Shown: piece after piece, positions 8,073-16,300 of the stretch
Layout: every line of letters starts with the position of its first letter
Position numbering within the stretch: the stretch's first letter is position 1
From: Microbacterium flavescens
GTDB lineage: Bacteria > Actinomycetota > Actinomycetes > Actinomycetales > Microbacteriaceae
Assembly (NCBI RefSeq): GCF_018588945.1
Contig: NZ_JAFIWA010000002.1
Location: 1-64,000 of the forward strand
Direction of reading: 5' to 3'
Length of the DNA: 64,000 nucleotides
Program-made: the position numbers and the translations under genes
The notes under the pieces: model-generated
What the model was told of the DNA's origin: nothing
The model's input: only the letters and a program-made list of their open reading frames with translations
The model's database searches: none

Positions 8073-8885
8073 ATGACCGCTGTGCGGACGACCGACGTTC
8101 TGCGTCGCAACAATGTCACCGTGTCCGGTGACCCTTCGGGGCGCGTGATGGTGTTCGCGCACGGGTTCGGCTGCAGCCAGGCGACGTGGAGTCTTGTCGC
8201 TCCTCAGTTCGAAGCCGACCACCGGGTCGTGCTCTTCGACCATGTCGGCGCCGGTGGCTCCGACAGCTCCGCGTATGACCGCGGCAAGTACGACTCCCTC
8301 GACGGCTATGCGAGCGATGTCCTCGAGATCCTCGACGAGCTCGACGTCACCGACGTGGTGTTCGTCGGCCATTCCGTTAGTGGGATGATCGGCGTCCTCG
8401 CTGCCAACCGCGATCCGAGCCGCTTCGGCGCGCTCGTCCTGATCGGACCGTCGCCCCGCTACACGAACGACGGGTCGTACGTGGGCGGCTTCGAGCCGGT
8501 CGACATCGACGCCCTGCTCGAGTCGCTCGACGCCAACTACCTCGGCTGGTCGCAGGCGACCGCGCCCGTCATCATGGGCACCCCGGATCGTCCGGAGCTG
8601 GGCGAACGGCTGACCGACAGCTTCTGCAGCATCGACCCGGAGATCGCCCAGCACTTCGCCCACGTGACCTTCCTCTCCGACAACCGCACCGATCTGGCGC
8701 GAGTGTCGGTCCCGACGCTCATCCTGCAGTGCACGGCCGACGTGATCGCGCCGGGCCCCGTCGGCGACTACGTGCACGCCGAGATCGCCGGCAGTCGCCT
8801 TGCGCTGCTGCAGGCCACCGGTCACGTGCCCATCCTCTCGGCCCCCGACGAGGTCGTCGCAGAGATGCGCGCGTACCTTCCGTGA
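8073..8885 (+). CDS. RsbQ-like alpha/beta hydrolase
   Basis: 270 residues, very close to Bacillus RsbQ throughout (for example FAHGFGCSQATWSLVAPQFE, VGHSVSGMIGVLA, SLDANYLGW, QCTADVIAPGPVGDYVH). The catalytic triad is Ser101 (GHSVSG), Asp223 and His251. RsbQ is thought to supply a small hydrophobic ligand to the PAS domain of its partner RsbP. Here the partner is the PAS-containing cyclase whose GTG overlaps this gene's stop by four bases. The match to RsbQ in sequence and genetic coupling is strong; the ligand is unknown. No sigma-B phosphatase partner is visible nearby, so the output is inferred to be cyclic di-GMP. Confidence 0.9.
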   Translation: MTAVRTTDVLRRNNVTVSGDPSGRVMVFAHGFGCSQATWSLVAPQFEADHRVVLFDHVGAGGSDSSAYDRGKYDSLDGYASDVLEILDELDVTDVVFVGHSVSGMIGVLAANRDPSRFGALVLIGPSPRYTNDGSYVGGFEPVDIDALLESLDANYLGWSQATAPVIMGTPDRPELGERLTDSFCSIDPEIAQHFAHVTFLSDNRTDLARVSVPTLILQCTADVIAPGPVGDYVHAEIAGSRLALLQATGHVPILSAPDEVVAEMRAYLP

Positions 8886-10246
8886 CGGTTCAGGACTGGT
8901 TCCGCTCGGCGCCGTGCGGACTCGTGGCGACGACCGTCGACGGCGAGATCGTCGATGCGAACCCGACGTTCCTGTCGTGGACGGGCTACCCTCTCGACGC
9001 CGTCGTGGGCCGGCCCTTTGCCGCGCTGCTCGACCCCGGCAGCAAGCTGTTCTTCGAGACGCGGCATTCGCAGATCATGCACCTCCGGGGCGAGGTCCAC
9101 GAGGTGGCGCTGACGCTCGTCAAGGCCGACGGCACGACGATGCCCAGTCTGATCAACTCGACGCGCGACGACGACGCCGGCATCATCCGCACTGCCGTGT
9201 TCAACGCGGCCGAGCGCATCCGCTACGAGCGGGAGCTGGTGACCGCCCGCCGAGCCGCCGAGACGTCGGAGGAGCGGGTGCGCATCCTGCAGGACGTCTC
9301 CACAGCATTCGGCGTGAGTGCCACCGATGAAGACGTCGCCGAGTCGTTTGCCTCGGTCGCACGCACCGCCTTCGCCGCACGCGAGACCGCGGTGCTGCTG
9401 ATCCAGGAGGATGGCGAGCTCGAGCTCGTCGGCGGGACGAATCCGCTCGCGGGCAAGGTCAGCCCGGTCCCCGAGCTGCGGAAGACCCTCGATGTCGCCG
9501 TCGTCACGGCTGGACCGGAGGAGAGGGACTTCCCCCAGGTCGCCGAGGCGCTCCGCGCTGAGCGACTGGCCTCGCTCACGGTCACCCCTCTCGTCGCCGA
9601 CGGCGTGCGCCTGGGCATCCTGGTCTGCTTCTTCGCGCGGCGCACCGAGTTCGACACTCAGTTCTTCGACCTCCTGGAGGCGCTCGGCCGGCAGGCTTCG
9701 CAGACGCTCACGCGCGTTCGGCTGCAGCGCCGGCTGGCGTTCCTCGCCCTTCACGATCAGATGACCGGCGTCGCGAATCGGCAGATGCTGCAGCTCACAC
9801 TCGACGACGCCATCACCCACGCGAGCGACACGGGTGAGCCGCTCGCCGTCATGTTCCTCGACGTCGACGACTTCAAGAGCATCAACGACGCCTTCGACCA
9901 CGCCACCGGCGACCTGGTGCTCGTCGAGCTCGCCACCCGGCTGCAGACGGGAGTGCGCTCCGGCGACGTCGTGGGCCGCATCGGCGGCGACGAGTTCGTC
10001 GCGGTCTGCGCGGGAACCGACGCGGAGGCAGCGGCATCGATCGCAGCACGCATCCTCGACATCTGCGGTCAGCCGGTCGTGGTCGCGGACGGCATCGTCT
10101 CGCCCTCCGTCAGCATCGGCATCTCGCTGTACCGGCCGGGCGTCGATTCGCCGCCCACCCCCGAGCAGCTCCTCGTGCGCGCCGACGCGGCGATGTACGA
10201 CTCGAAGCGGCAGGGCAAGAACCGCCACTCCTTCAACGAGGCCTGA
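8882..10246 (+). CDS. Diguanylate cyclase, PAS-GAF-GGDEF, coupled to RsbQ-like hydrolase
   Basis: 454 residues. A PAS domain (about 1-115; WFRSAPCGLVATTVDGEIVDANPTFLSWTGYPLD) is followed by a short coiled linker, a GAF domain (about 140-285) and a GGDEF domain with intact GGDEF at 368-372 and an RxxD site (RSGD) just upstream. The open frame runs further upstream, but the GTG at 8882 overlaps the hydrolase stop as GTGA and begins the recognisable PAS sequence. This is the RsbQ-PAS sensing pair with a cyclase output in place of the RsbP phosphatase. It shares its whole architecture with the divergent cyclase at 6560-7864. Confidence 0.93.
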   Translation: MTVQDWFRSAPCGLVATTVDGEIVDANPTFLSWTGYPLDAVVGRPFAALLDPGSKLFFETRHSQIMHLRGEVHEVALTLVKADGTTMPSLINSTRDDDAGIIRTAVFNAAERIRYERELVTARRAAETSEERVRILQDVSTAFGVSATDEDVAESFASVARTAFAARETAVLLIQEDGELELVGGTNPLAGKVSPVPELRKTLDVAVVTAGPEERDFPQVAEALRAERLASLTVTPLVADGVRLGILVCFFARRTEFDTQFFDLLEALGRQASQTLTRVRLQRRLAFLALHDQMTGVANRQMLQLTLDDAITHASDTGEPLAVMFLDVDDFKSINDAFDHATGDLVLVELATRLQTGVRSGDVVGRIGGDEFVAVCAGTDAEAAASIAARILDICGQPVVVADGIVSPSVSIGISLYRPGVDSPPTPEQLLVRADAAMYDSKRQGKNRHSFNEA

Positions 10247-10359
10247 AAAGCGAGCGGATGCCGCGGTCCGGCGTGCCGCGGCGCCGGAGGCCGATGCGCA
10301 CATCGCTTCCGCTTACCGCCGTCTCGGGGTAGACCAGAGGTGAGAGGACGGAGGACGGT

Positions 10360-10935
10360 ATGAACGCAGAACACCCGAGGGCCAGTGCGATTGAGAAGCT
10401 GGAGACGGCAGAGTGCTGGGCCCTGCTCGAGGCGACGTCCTTCGGCCGGCTGGCAGTCATCAACGCCGACGGCACGCCCGACATCTTCCCCGTGAACTAT
10501 GTGCCGCATCACGGTTCGCTCTATGTGCGCACCGCGAGGGACGCGAAGTTCATCCACATCGCACGGCATCCGGCGGTCGCGTTCGAGATCGACGGTCATG
10601 ACGACGACGACCGGTGGAGCGTGGTGGTGCGCGGAGACGCCGAGCGCGTCACCCGGGAGGACGAGATCCGCGAGAGCGGCGTGATGACTCTGGCGTCGTG
10701 GAGCCCGACCCCGAAGTTCTTCGTGATGAAGATCGCCGCGCGCGCCGTCACCGGCCGGCGGTTCCCCAAGACCGAGGGCCGCATCGACCACCCCCGGCCC
10801 TTCGAAGGGCATGCGGCTCCGGCGCCGGCTGCAGAAGGGGAGGCATCAAGCGCGAGCACGCGCCCGCAGCCGATTCCGCATCGCGGTCCGCTCACGACTC
10901 GGAGCAAGCCCCACACGCCGGAGGAGTCGGTCTAG
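10360..10935 (+). CDS. Pyridoxamine 5'-phosphate oxidase-like flavin-binding protein
   Basis: 191 residues with a split-barrel fold: ECWALLEATSFGRLAVINADGTPDIFPVNYVPHHGSLYVRTARDAKF is the usual flavin-binding start of PNPOx-like (pyridox_ox_2) proteins. The C-terminal 50 residues are Pro/Ala/Ser-rich and probably disordered. Substrate and cofactor (FMN or F420) cannot be decided. The start is ATG 10360 after GGAGGACGGT. Its stop codon overlaps the convergent YkvA-like stop within a TCTAGA palindrome, so the two genes end on top of each other. Confidence 0.85.
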   Translation: MNAEHPRASAIEKLETAECWALLEATSFGRLAVINADGTPDIFPVNYVPHHGSLYVRTARDAKFIHIARHPAVAFEIDGHDDDDRWSVVVRGDAERVTREDEIRESGVMTLASWSPTPKFFVMKIAARAVTGRRFPKTEGRIDHPRPFEGHAAPAPAAEGEASSASTRPQPIPHRGPLTTRSKPHTPEESV

Positions 10936-11171
10936 AGCGACTGACGCGCCGGAAGGGATGCCTGCCAGCGGTGCTTCTCGCGCGTGAGGAGGACGGCGAA
11001 GATCGCCCAGATGCTGACGTCGTCGGCGAAGCCGAGTGGTCCGAGCACGAGCTCAGGGATCAGGTCGAGGGGCACGAACGTATACACGGTCGCCGCGAGC
11101 GCGGCCACCCACGTCGTAGGCGCGACACGGTGCTCGCGCGCTTTCACTGACCGGAGGAACTTCCACCACAT
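10932..11171 (-). CDS. YkvA family (DUF1232) small membrane protein
   Basis: 79 residues. The central stretch TVYTFVPLDLIPELVLGPLGFADDVSIWAI carries the family hallmark Y-x-x-x-P-x-D-L-I-P and G-x-A-D-D. There are one or two membrane-associated helices. The function of the family is unknown. The gene ends by overlapping the convergent PNPOx-like gene by four bases. Confidence 0.85.
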   Translation of the reverse strand: MWWKFLRSVKAREHRVAPTTWVAALAATVYTFVPLDLIPELVLGPLGFADDVSIWAIFAVLLTREKHRWQASLPARQSL

Positions 11172-11278
11172 GCCGTCCAGTGTGCGCCACCGCGCGCGGG
11201 CTGGGTCTCAACACCAGCAAATGCACAGGCAAACGCAATGCCACCGTTGCCGGTCGCTCAATGATCGGCGGCGCGCGC

Positions 11279-11812
11279 TCAGACCGTGGCCGGATCGGTC
11301 GACGGAGGAAACCGCCGGAGCACCTCAGCCTGCACGCGCCGATGGGTCTCGGCGGTGAACGAGACCAGCCGGACGTCTTCGACCTGCGTCGGCGTTGCGG
11401 CGATCGTGTCGACCGCCGCGTCGATCGCGTCGTCGAGGGGCCAGGCGTACACACCGGCGCTGATGAGCGGGAAGGCGATGCTCCGCGCGCCGAGTTCGTC
11501 GGCGACCGCCAGTGATCGCCGATAGCAGGAGACGAGCAGCGACCGGTCGCGCTCACCGGCGGCGTGATTCGGGCCGACCGTGTGGATGACCCAGGTCGCA
11601 GGCAATGCGCCCGCGGTCGTCCATCCGGCGTCGCCGGTGCGGAGGCCGTCGGGGAACCGCGCGATGCAGTCCTCGAGGATCGCCGGTCCGCCGGCTCGGT
11701 GGATGGCCCCATCCACCCCGCCTCCGCCGCGCATCTGACGGTTCGCCGCGTTGACGATGGCGTCGACGTGCTGCTCGGTGATGTCGCCCTGGACGGCCGT
11801 GAGGTTGACCAC
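11279..11812 (-). CDS. Macro domain protein (O-acetyl-ADP-ribose deacetylase type)
   Basis: About 178 residues, a single macro domain. Motifs are VQGDITEQHVDAIVNAANRQMRGGGGVDGAIHRAGG (nucleotide-binding Asp, catalytic Asn and Gly-rich loop) and FPLISAGVYAWPLDDA (second loop). Such proteins hydrolyse O-acetyl-ADP-ribose or remove ADP-ribose from proteins or nucleic acids. The open frame reaches 11848, overlapping the neighbour by 22 bases; the GTG at 11812, giving MVNLTAVQGDIT, fits the family better and removes the overlap. It follows the YigZ-like gene on the same strand and is probably co-transcribed with it. Confidence 0.88.
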   Translation of the reverse strand: MVNLTAVQGDITEQHVDAIVNAANRQMRGGGGVDGAIHRAGGPAILEDCIARFPDGLRTGDAGWTTAGALPATWVIHTVGPNHAAGERDRSLLVSCYRRSLAVADELGARSIAFPLISAGVYAWPLDDAIDAAVDTIAATPTQVEDVRLVSFTAETHRRVQAEVLRRFPPSTDPATV

Positions 11813-11826
11813 GGTCCGAGTCTGCC

Positions 11827-12504
11827 TCAGCGCGGCGGCGAGGCGCACGACTTATCCCGGGGGATGCTCATGATCCGCTCCTCGCCGAGCGTCAGGCGAA
11901 CGGCGCCCGATGATGCGGCAGCGAGGTCGGTGGTCAACTGATCGACATCGGCTGCCGAGACCCAGAGTGCGAGCTCCGCCTGCGCCCCGTACGTGGTCGA
12001 TTCCAACGCCGCGTCGTGACGCGAGACCCACTCACGCAGGAGATGGTCGTAGCGGCCGGCATCAGCGTGGGGTACGAGAACCGTGGCGCGCACGAGCGCC
12101 TGCCGTGGCACGAGACCTGCCGCATCGAGAGCTTCCGACGCTGCCTGCGCGTACGCCCTCGCCAGGCCTCCGGTGCCGAGCTTCACGCCCCCGAAGTACC
12201 GCGTGACCACCACCAAGACGTCGGTCAGTTCGCGGCGGCGCAGCACCTCCAGAAGCGGGGCACCGGCGGTGCCCGCGGGCTCACCGTCGTCTGACGACCG
12301 AGCATGATCGCCGAGTTGACCGGTGATGAGTGCGACGCAGTTGTGGCTGGCAGTCCAGTGGCGCCGCCGGATGGAGGCGATGATCGCCTCGGCCTCTGTC
12401 GCTTCCTGCAGAGGAAAGACGTGTGCGAGGAAGCGCGACTTCTTCACGACGAGCTCGTGCTCGACCGACGTCGCGATGGTGGACGGATACCGGCGAGTGG
12501 TCAT
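11827..12504 (-). CDS. YigZ/IMPACT family protein
   Basis: About 225 residues. The N-terminal IMPACT domain shows VKKSRFLAHVFPLQEATEAEAIIASIRRRHWTASHNCVALI, SDDGEPAGTAGAPLLEVL and VVVTRYFGGVKLGTGGLARAYAQAA, the family signatures. A C-terminal ferredoxin-like domain follows. Its molecular role in bacteria is unresolved; the yeast homologue YIH1 is linked to translation control. I chose the ATG at 12504 (MTTRRYPSTIAT) because family homology begins there; 12510 and 12546 are in-frame alternatives, the last overlapping the patatin gene by 20 bases. It lies between the patatin and macro genes, all leftward. Confidence 0.88.
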   Translation of the reverse strand: MTTRRYPSTIATSVEHELVVKKSRFLAHVFPLQEATEAEAIIASIRRRHWTASHNCVALITGQLGDHARSSDDGEPAGTAGAPLLEVLRRRELTDVLVVVTRYFGGVKLGTGGLARAYAQAASEALDAAGLVPRQALVRATVLVPHADAGRYDHLLREWVSRHDAALESTTYGAQAELALWVSAADVDQLTTDLAAASSGAVRLTLGEERIMSIPRDKSCASPPR

Positions 12505-12526
12505 GGCCATCGCGTTCGCACTGTGG

Positions 12527-13312
12527 TCATTCGCCGGCGCGGTCATCGACGGGGTCGCTGGTCGCGGACGAGTCGAGTGCTTCGCTCGCGGCGCGCCGCC
12601 CTTCGGCGATCAGGCGGGGCACATCCCGCATGGTCCACTGCGCCATCCGCTCCATCTCGGGCTGGATCAGCAGGATCGTGGGATCCGCGACGAGCTCGGC
12701 GATCTTCGTGGTGGACCGCATCATCCTGGCGTTCTCCCACTTCGCGTGGAGATGGACGACGATCACTCGATCAGCGCCCAGCTCCCGCGCCGACGCGTGA
12801 GGCACGTTGTCGACCATGCCGCCGTCGGCGAGCAGGCGGCCGCCGAGACGCACGGGCGGCAGGATTCCCGGCACGGCGATCGTCGCGCGCAGCGCGGCGC
12901 TCAACGGCCCCTTGTCGATGGTGACCGCCCGGCGCGTTCGCAGATCCGTGGCAACGGCGCCGAACCGACGCGGCAGATCCTCGATGCGCGGATCCTCGCC
13001 GAGCAGGCCCTGAATGGCGTCCATGACGACCCGGGTGTCCAGCAGCCCCCAGCGCGGCTGGAAGCTCCATCGTGCGATGCGGCTCCAGCGGAACCGCAGC
13101 GCGATCCGCTCGAGCGTCCCACCACTGAGTCCTGCGGCGTACGCGGCTCCGACGAGCGCGCCTGAGCTCGTCCCGGTGACAATTCCAGGACGGATGCCTC
13201 GTTCCTCGAGCACCTGCAGAACTCCCACGTGCGCTGCGCCGAAGGCGCCCCCGCCGCTGAGCGTGATGCCCAGGCGAGGGTCGTCCTTCGGTGCTGGAGT
13301 CTCGGGCGGCAC
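12527..13312 (-). CDS. Patatin-like phospholipase / serine esterase
   Basis: 261 residues. The oxyanion-hole loop GGGAFG, nucleophile elbow GTSSG and catalytic DGG (LLADGGMVDNVPH) are all intact, so it should be an active acyl hydrolase. No signal peptide or membrane segment is seen. RssA-like bacterial patatins are the closest match in size. The GTG at 13312 lies 6 bases after TACCGT, supporting a leaderless start. The gene is followed by the YigZ-like gene, with a possible short overlap. Confidence 0.9.
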   Translation of the reverse strand: MPPETPAPKDDPRLGITLSGGGAFGAAHVGVLQVLEERGIRPGIVTGTSSGALVGAAYAAGLSGGTLERIALRFRWSRIARWSFQPRWGLLDTRVVMDAIQGLLGEDPRIEDLPRRFGAVATDLRTRRAVTIDKGPLSAALRATIAVPGILPPVRLGGRLLADGGMVDNVPHASARELGADRVIVVHLHAKWENARMMRSTTKIAELVADPTILLIQPEMERMAQWTMRDVPRLIAEGRRAASEALDSSATSDPVDDRAGE

Positions 13313-13318
13313 GTCGTG

Positions 13319-13324
13319 ACGGTA
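13319..13324 (-). promoter_or_regulatory. -10 hexamer TACCGT of a leaderless promoter (patatin gene)
   Basis: Read leftward, TACCGT is followed by exactly 6 bases and then the GTG at 13312. It matches the TAnnnT-N6-start pattern seen at many genes in this window and supports the chosen start. Confidence 0.5.
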
Positions 13325-13332
13325 CCACCGGG

Positions 13333-13375
13333 GCTCTGTGAGTCAGAGCGGCACCTGGCTCAGCGAACTGCTGAG
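13333..13375 (-). terminator. Tandem hairpins after the HEPN/helicase gene
   Basis: Two adjacent 6-bp stems with 5-base loops (GCTCTG/CAGAGC at 13333-13349 and CTCAGC/GCTGAG at 13359-13375) lie just downstream of the leftward stop at 13384. No T tract follows. They may end the long transcript before the patatin promoter. Confidence 0.45.
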
Positions 13376-13383
13376 GGCAGGAG

Positions 13384-16300
13384 TCAGAAGTGATCGACGG
13401 CTCTCACGAGCCCGCGCTCGTCGCGCTCGATGCGCCCGGTCTCCAGTCCGCGGCACAGGCCATCGGCGAGGCGTGACGACACTCCCTCGGTGAGGCGCTT
13501 GCCACCGAAGAGGGCGAGCGCCCGACGCTTGAGTTCGTCTTCGTTCATGCCTCCGCCCAATTCGGCGACCACCGCCATGGCGTTCGCGATCTCTTCCAGC
13601 GGAACGTGATCGAAGTTTCGCCCATCTCCAGGCTGGCTGCGGCGAACGTCCTGCCACCCCACCGGATCGATGCCCGTGGGCCACGCGCATGATCTGTCGG
13701 TCGTACGAAGATATTCATGCGGGAGACACCGAAGGATCGCGTCGGCGCGCGCGCCTGAGACGCGGTTGAGGCCGAAGGCCTCCGCTGTGAGCCGCGCCAG
13801 TCTCATCTTGTGGATCGGGCCTTCCTTCTGCACGATATCGCGGAGAACCGCACGAACCGCCTGTACCGCCGAATCGTGTGGGAGACGGTCGAGGGTGCCG
13901 GTCGTGCCGAACCGCTTCGGCTCCCACTCGACGTACTGGCGAAGCCGAGGGTGCCGGAGCTCAGTCTGTCGGACTGGGGTCGCAAACCGTCCGGCCGCGG
14001 AACGCACGGCTGCCGGCTCAGGATCGTCGGCGCGCGGCGTCACGACGGGCTCGGACGGAACCGGGGCGTCGGCGGCAACTTCGCCGGCATTCTCCGGTAC
14101 GGACCGTGGAAGCTGCCGTTCCGCGCTCGCCTCCACGACTGCGGCACTCAACCGAGCGAGCGTCTCCTCGCGCTGCTGTAGCCACTCCGGCAGCCAGACG
14201 CGCTCGACGCCCGGCCATTTCATGAGGCCCTTGAGCACATCGACAGGCAAGCCATCACGATCGGCTACCGTGCGACGCGCACGCCAGCTCTCACCGTCGA
14301 GGAGAACAGCGACGAGCGGCCGCGTGGGCTCAGCGGCATCCGCAATCGAAATGTCGACGCGGAAGTCCGACAGACCGATGTCGGTGGACACGGCGAATCC
14401 CCGGTAGCGCAACTCGTCTGCGATCTCGTCTCGGTGCCGATCGATGAGCCGCTCGCGATGCGCACTGTCCGTCGCGGATTCCACACCTGACGCGGCGAGC
14501 TCCAGGTAGCCCTTCAGGTGCTTGATGCCGATAGAGGCGGTTTCCTCCGCACGCAGTTCGGACGGGTCGAAGCTCGCGAACAAGATCACCTGCCGACGAG
14601 CGCGAGTGATCGCGACGTTGAGTCGGCGTTCGCCGCCCGCGCGCGAGAGCGGACCGAAGTTGAGGGGGATGCTTCCCCGTTCGTTCGCGCTGAACGCGAC
14701 GGAGAACAGGATCGTGTCGCGTTCGTCACCCTGCACGTTCTCGAGGTTCTTCACGAACAGCCCGTCTCGCTCGTCGAGAGCGTGAGCGATCCGCGCATCC
14801 GGTGCTTCACGCAACAGAGTCTCGATCAAGGTGCGCTGTTGCGCGTTGAAGGTGATGACCCCGATCGAGGGCGTCTCGTCAGGCGACGCCGCGAATCGCT
14901 GCGCGACCTCTCGGACGATCGCCTCGGCCTCCGCGGCATTCGTTCGCAGGTCCCGGCCGCGGCCCGACCGATTGAAGTGCCCGCTTACACGCACGAGCGA
15001 TATGCCGTGATCAGGATGGGTCGCGGACTCGACCGTGGGCCAAGGCGCTGGGAACGACGAAAGCCGGCTGTCGTAGTAGGCATGGTTGCTGAAGGTGATG
15101 AGCGCCTCGTCCTGGCTGCGATAGTGCCAGGACAGCCACTTCCGCGGCACTCGCGCCTGCACGCACTCCGTCAGAATCGATTCCTCGTCCGCGACGACAT
15201 CGGCCACGGCCGAGGTATCCGATTCGATATCGGTGCTGATCTCGGCGAAGCTCGACGGTGGCATCTGCTTGCTGTCTCCGACCACGACGACGGAGGTGCC
15301 ACGGCCCATTGCGCCGACGGCGTCAGCGACTCGAATCTGGGATGCCTCGTCGAACACCACGATGTCGAACATCCTGGCCTTGGCGGGAAAGAAGCGGGCG
15401 ACCGACTCGGGGCTCATCAGGACGCACGGGGCGATCTGCGTGATGAGTTCGCCGTAGTGCTCGAAGAGGGCACGCACTGTCATTCCGCCTCGCTGGCGCG
15501 CGAGCTGACGCTTGAGCTCGCCCATCATGCCGCCTTCGTAGGCGGGATCGATCCGACGCTTCGCGATGATCTCGGCGGGAATCCATCGAGGGAGTGCCCC
15601 GCGGATCGCTGCTGCGCTCGAGGTGAACCGGTCGATCGTCCGGTTGTGCGCGGGGACGTCGAAGGCCGCCATCGCCTGCGAGTCGGCACGCTCGACGACG
15701 GACGCCTGGGCAATTCCCTTGTCGAGAGCGAGCGAAGCGAGATCTGCGGGGACTTCGCCGGTGAGCAGCGCGTCATGAGCACTCGTCATGCCGAACCGGA
15801 GGAGTGGTTCGAGATGGCGCCGGAACGCGACCCAGCGATCGAGTGTGACGGGGCCGCTGGTGGTCAGGCTGCGTGCCCCCGTGGTGGAAACCCACGCAGA
15901 GAAGAACCCGGCTTCCCGCGCCCACGTCGAGAAGACGTCAGCTCCATCGCCCGTTGGCTCGGTGACGCCGCACGCCGCGACGAGTGCGCGCCATGCTGTG
16001 GAGAGCTGCGTGAGCGAGCCGGCCAGGTCGCCGTCGGGACGATTGCTGCTGTAATACCGGCGGAAAGCCTGCCGTAGGTCGGGTCGCCCATCGCTCGATG
16101 AAAGCTCGGACCCCAACCACACTGCCCAGGAGAGCGCGGCTCTTGTAGGCTCGGCGTCGTCCCGCAGGTAGGGGTTCCACTGCGCTGACACGAGCGGGAG
16201 CGGCAGGGTTGCCAGCTCGGACCTCAGCGAGCGGATCTCGTCGGCGGTGCGCGTCACTTCAACGGTCAGGGGTGTGATCTCGCGCGGAGGAAACTTGCGG

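Noticed and set aside
8729-8881. N-terminal extension of the second cyclase
   Set aside because: These codons lie out of frame inside the RsbQ-like gene, are Arg-rich and unrelated to PAS; the GTG at 8882 is the natural coupled start.
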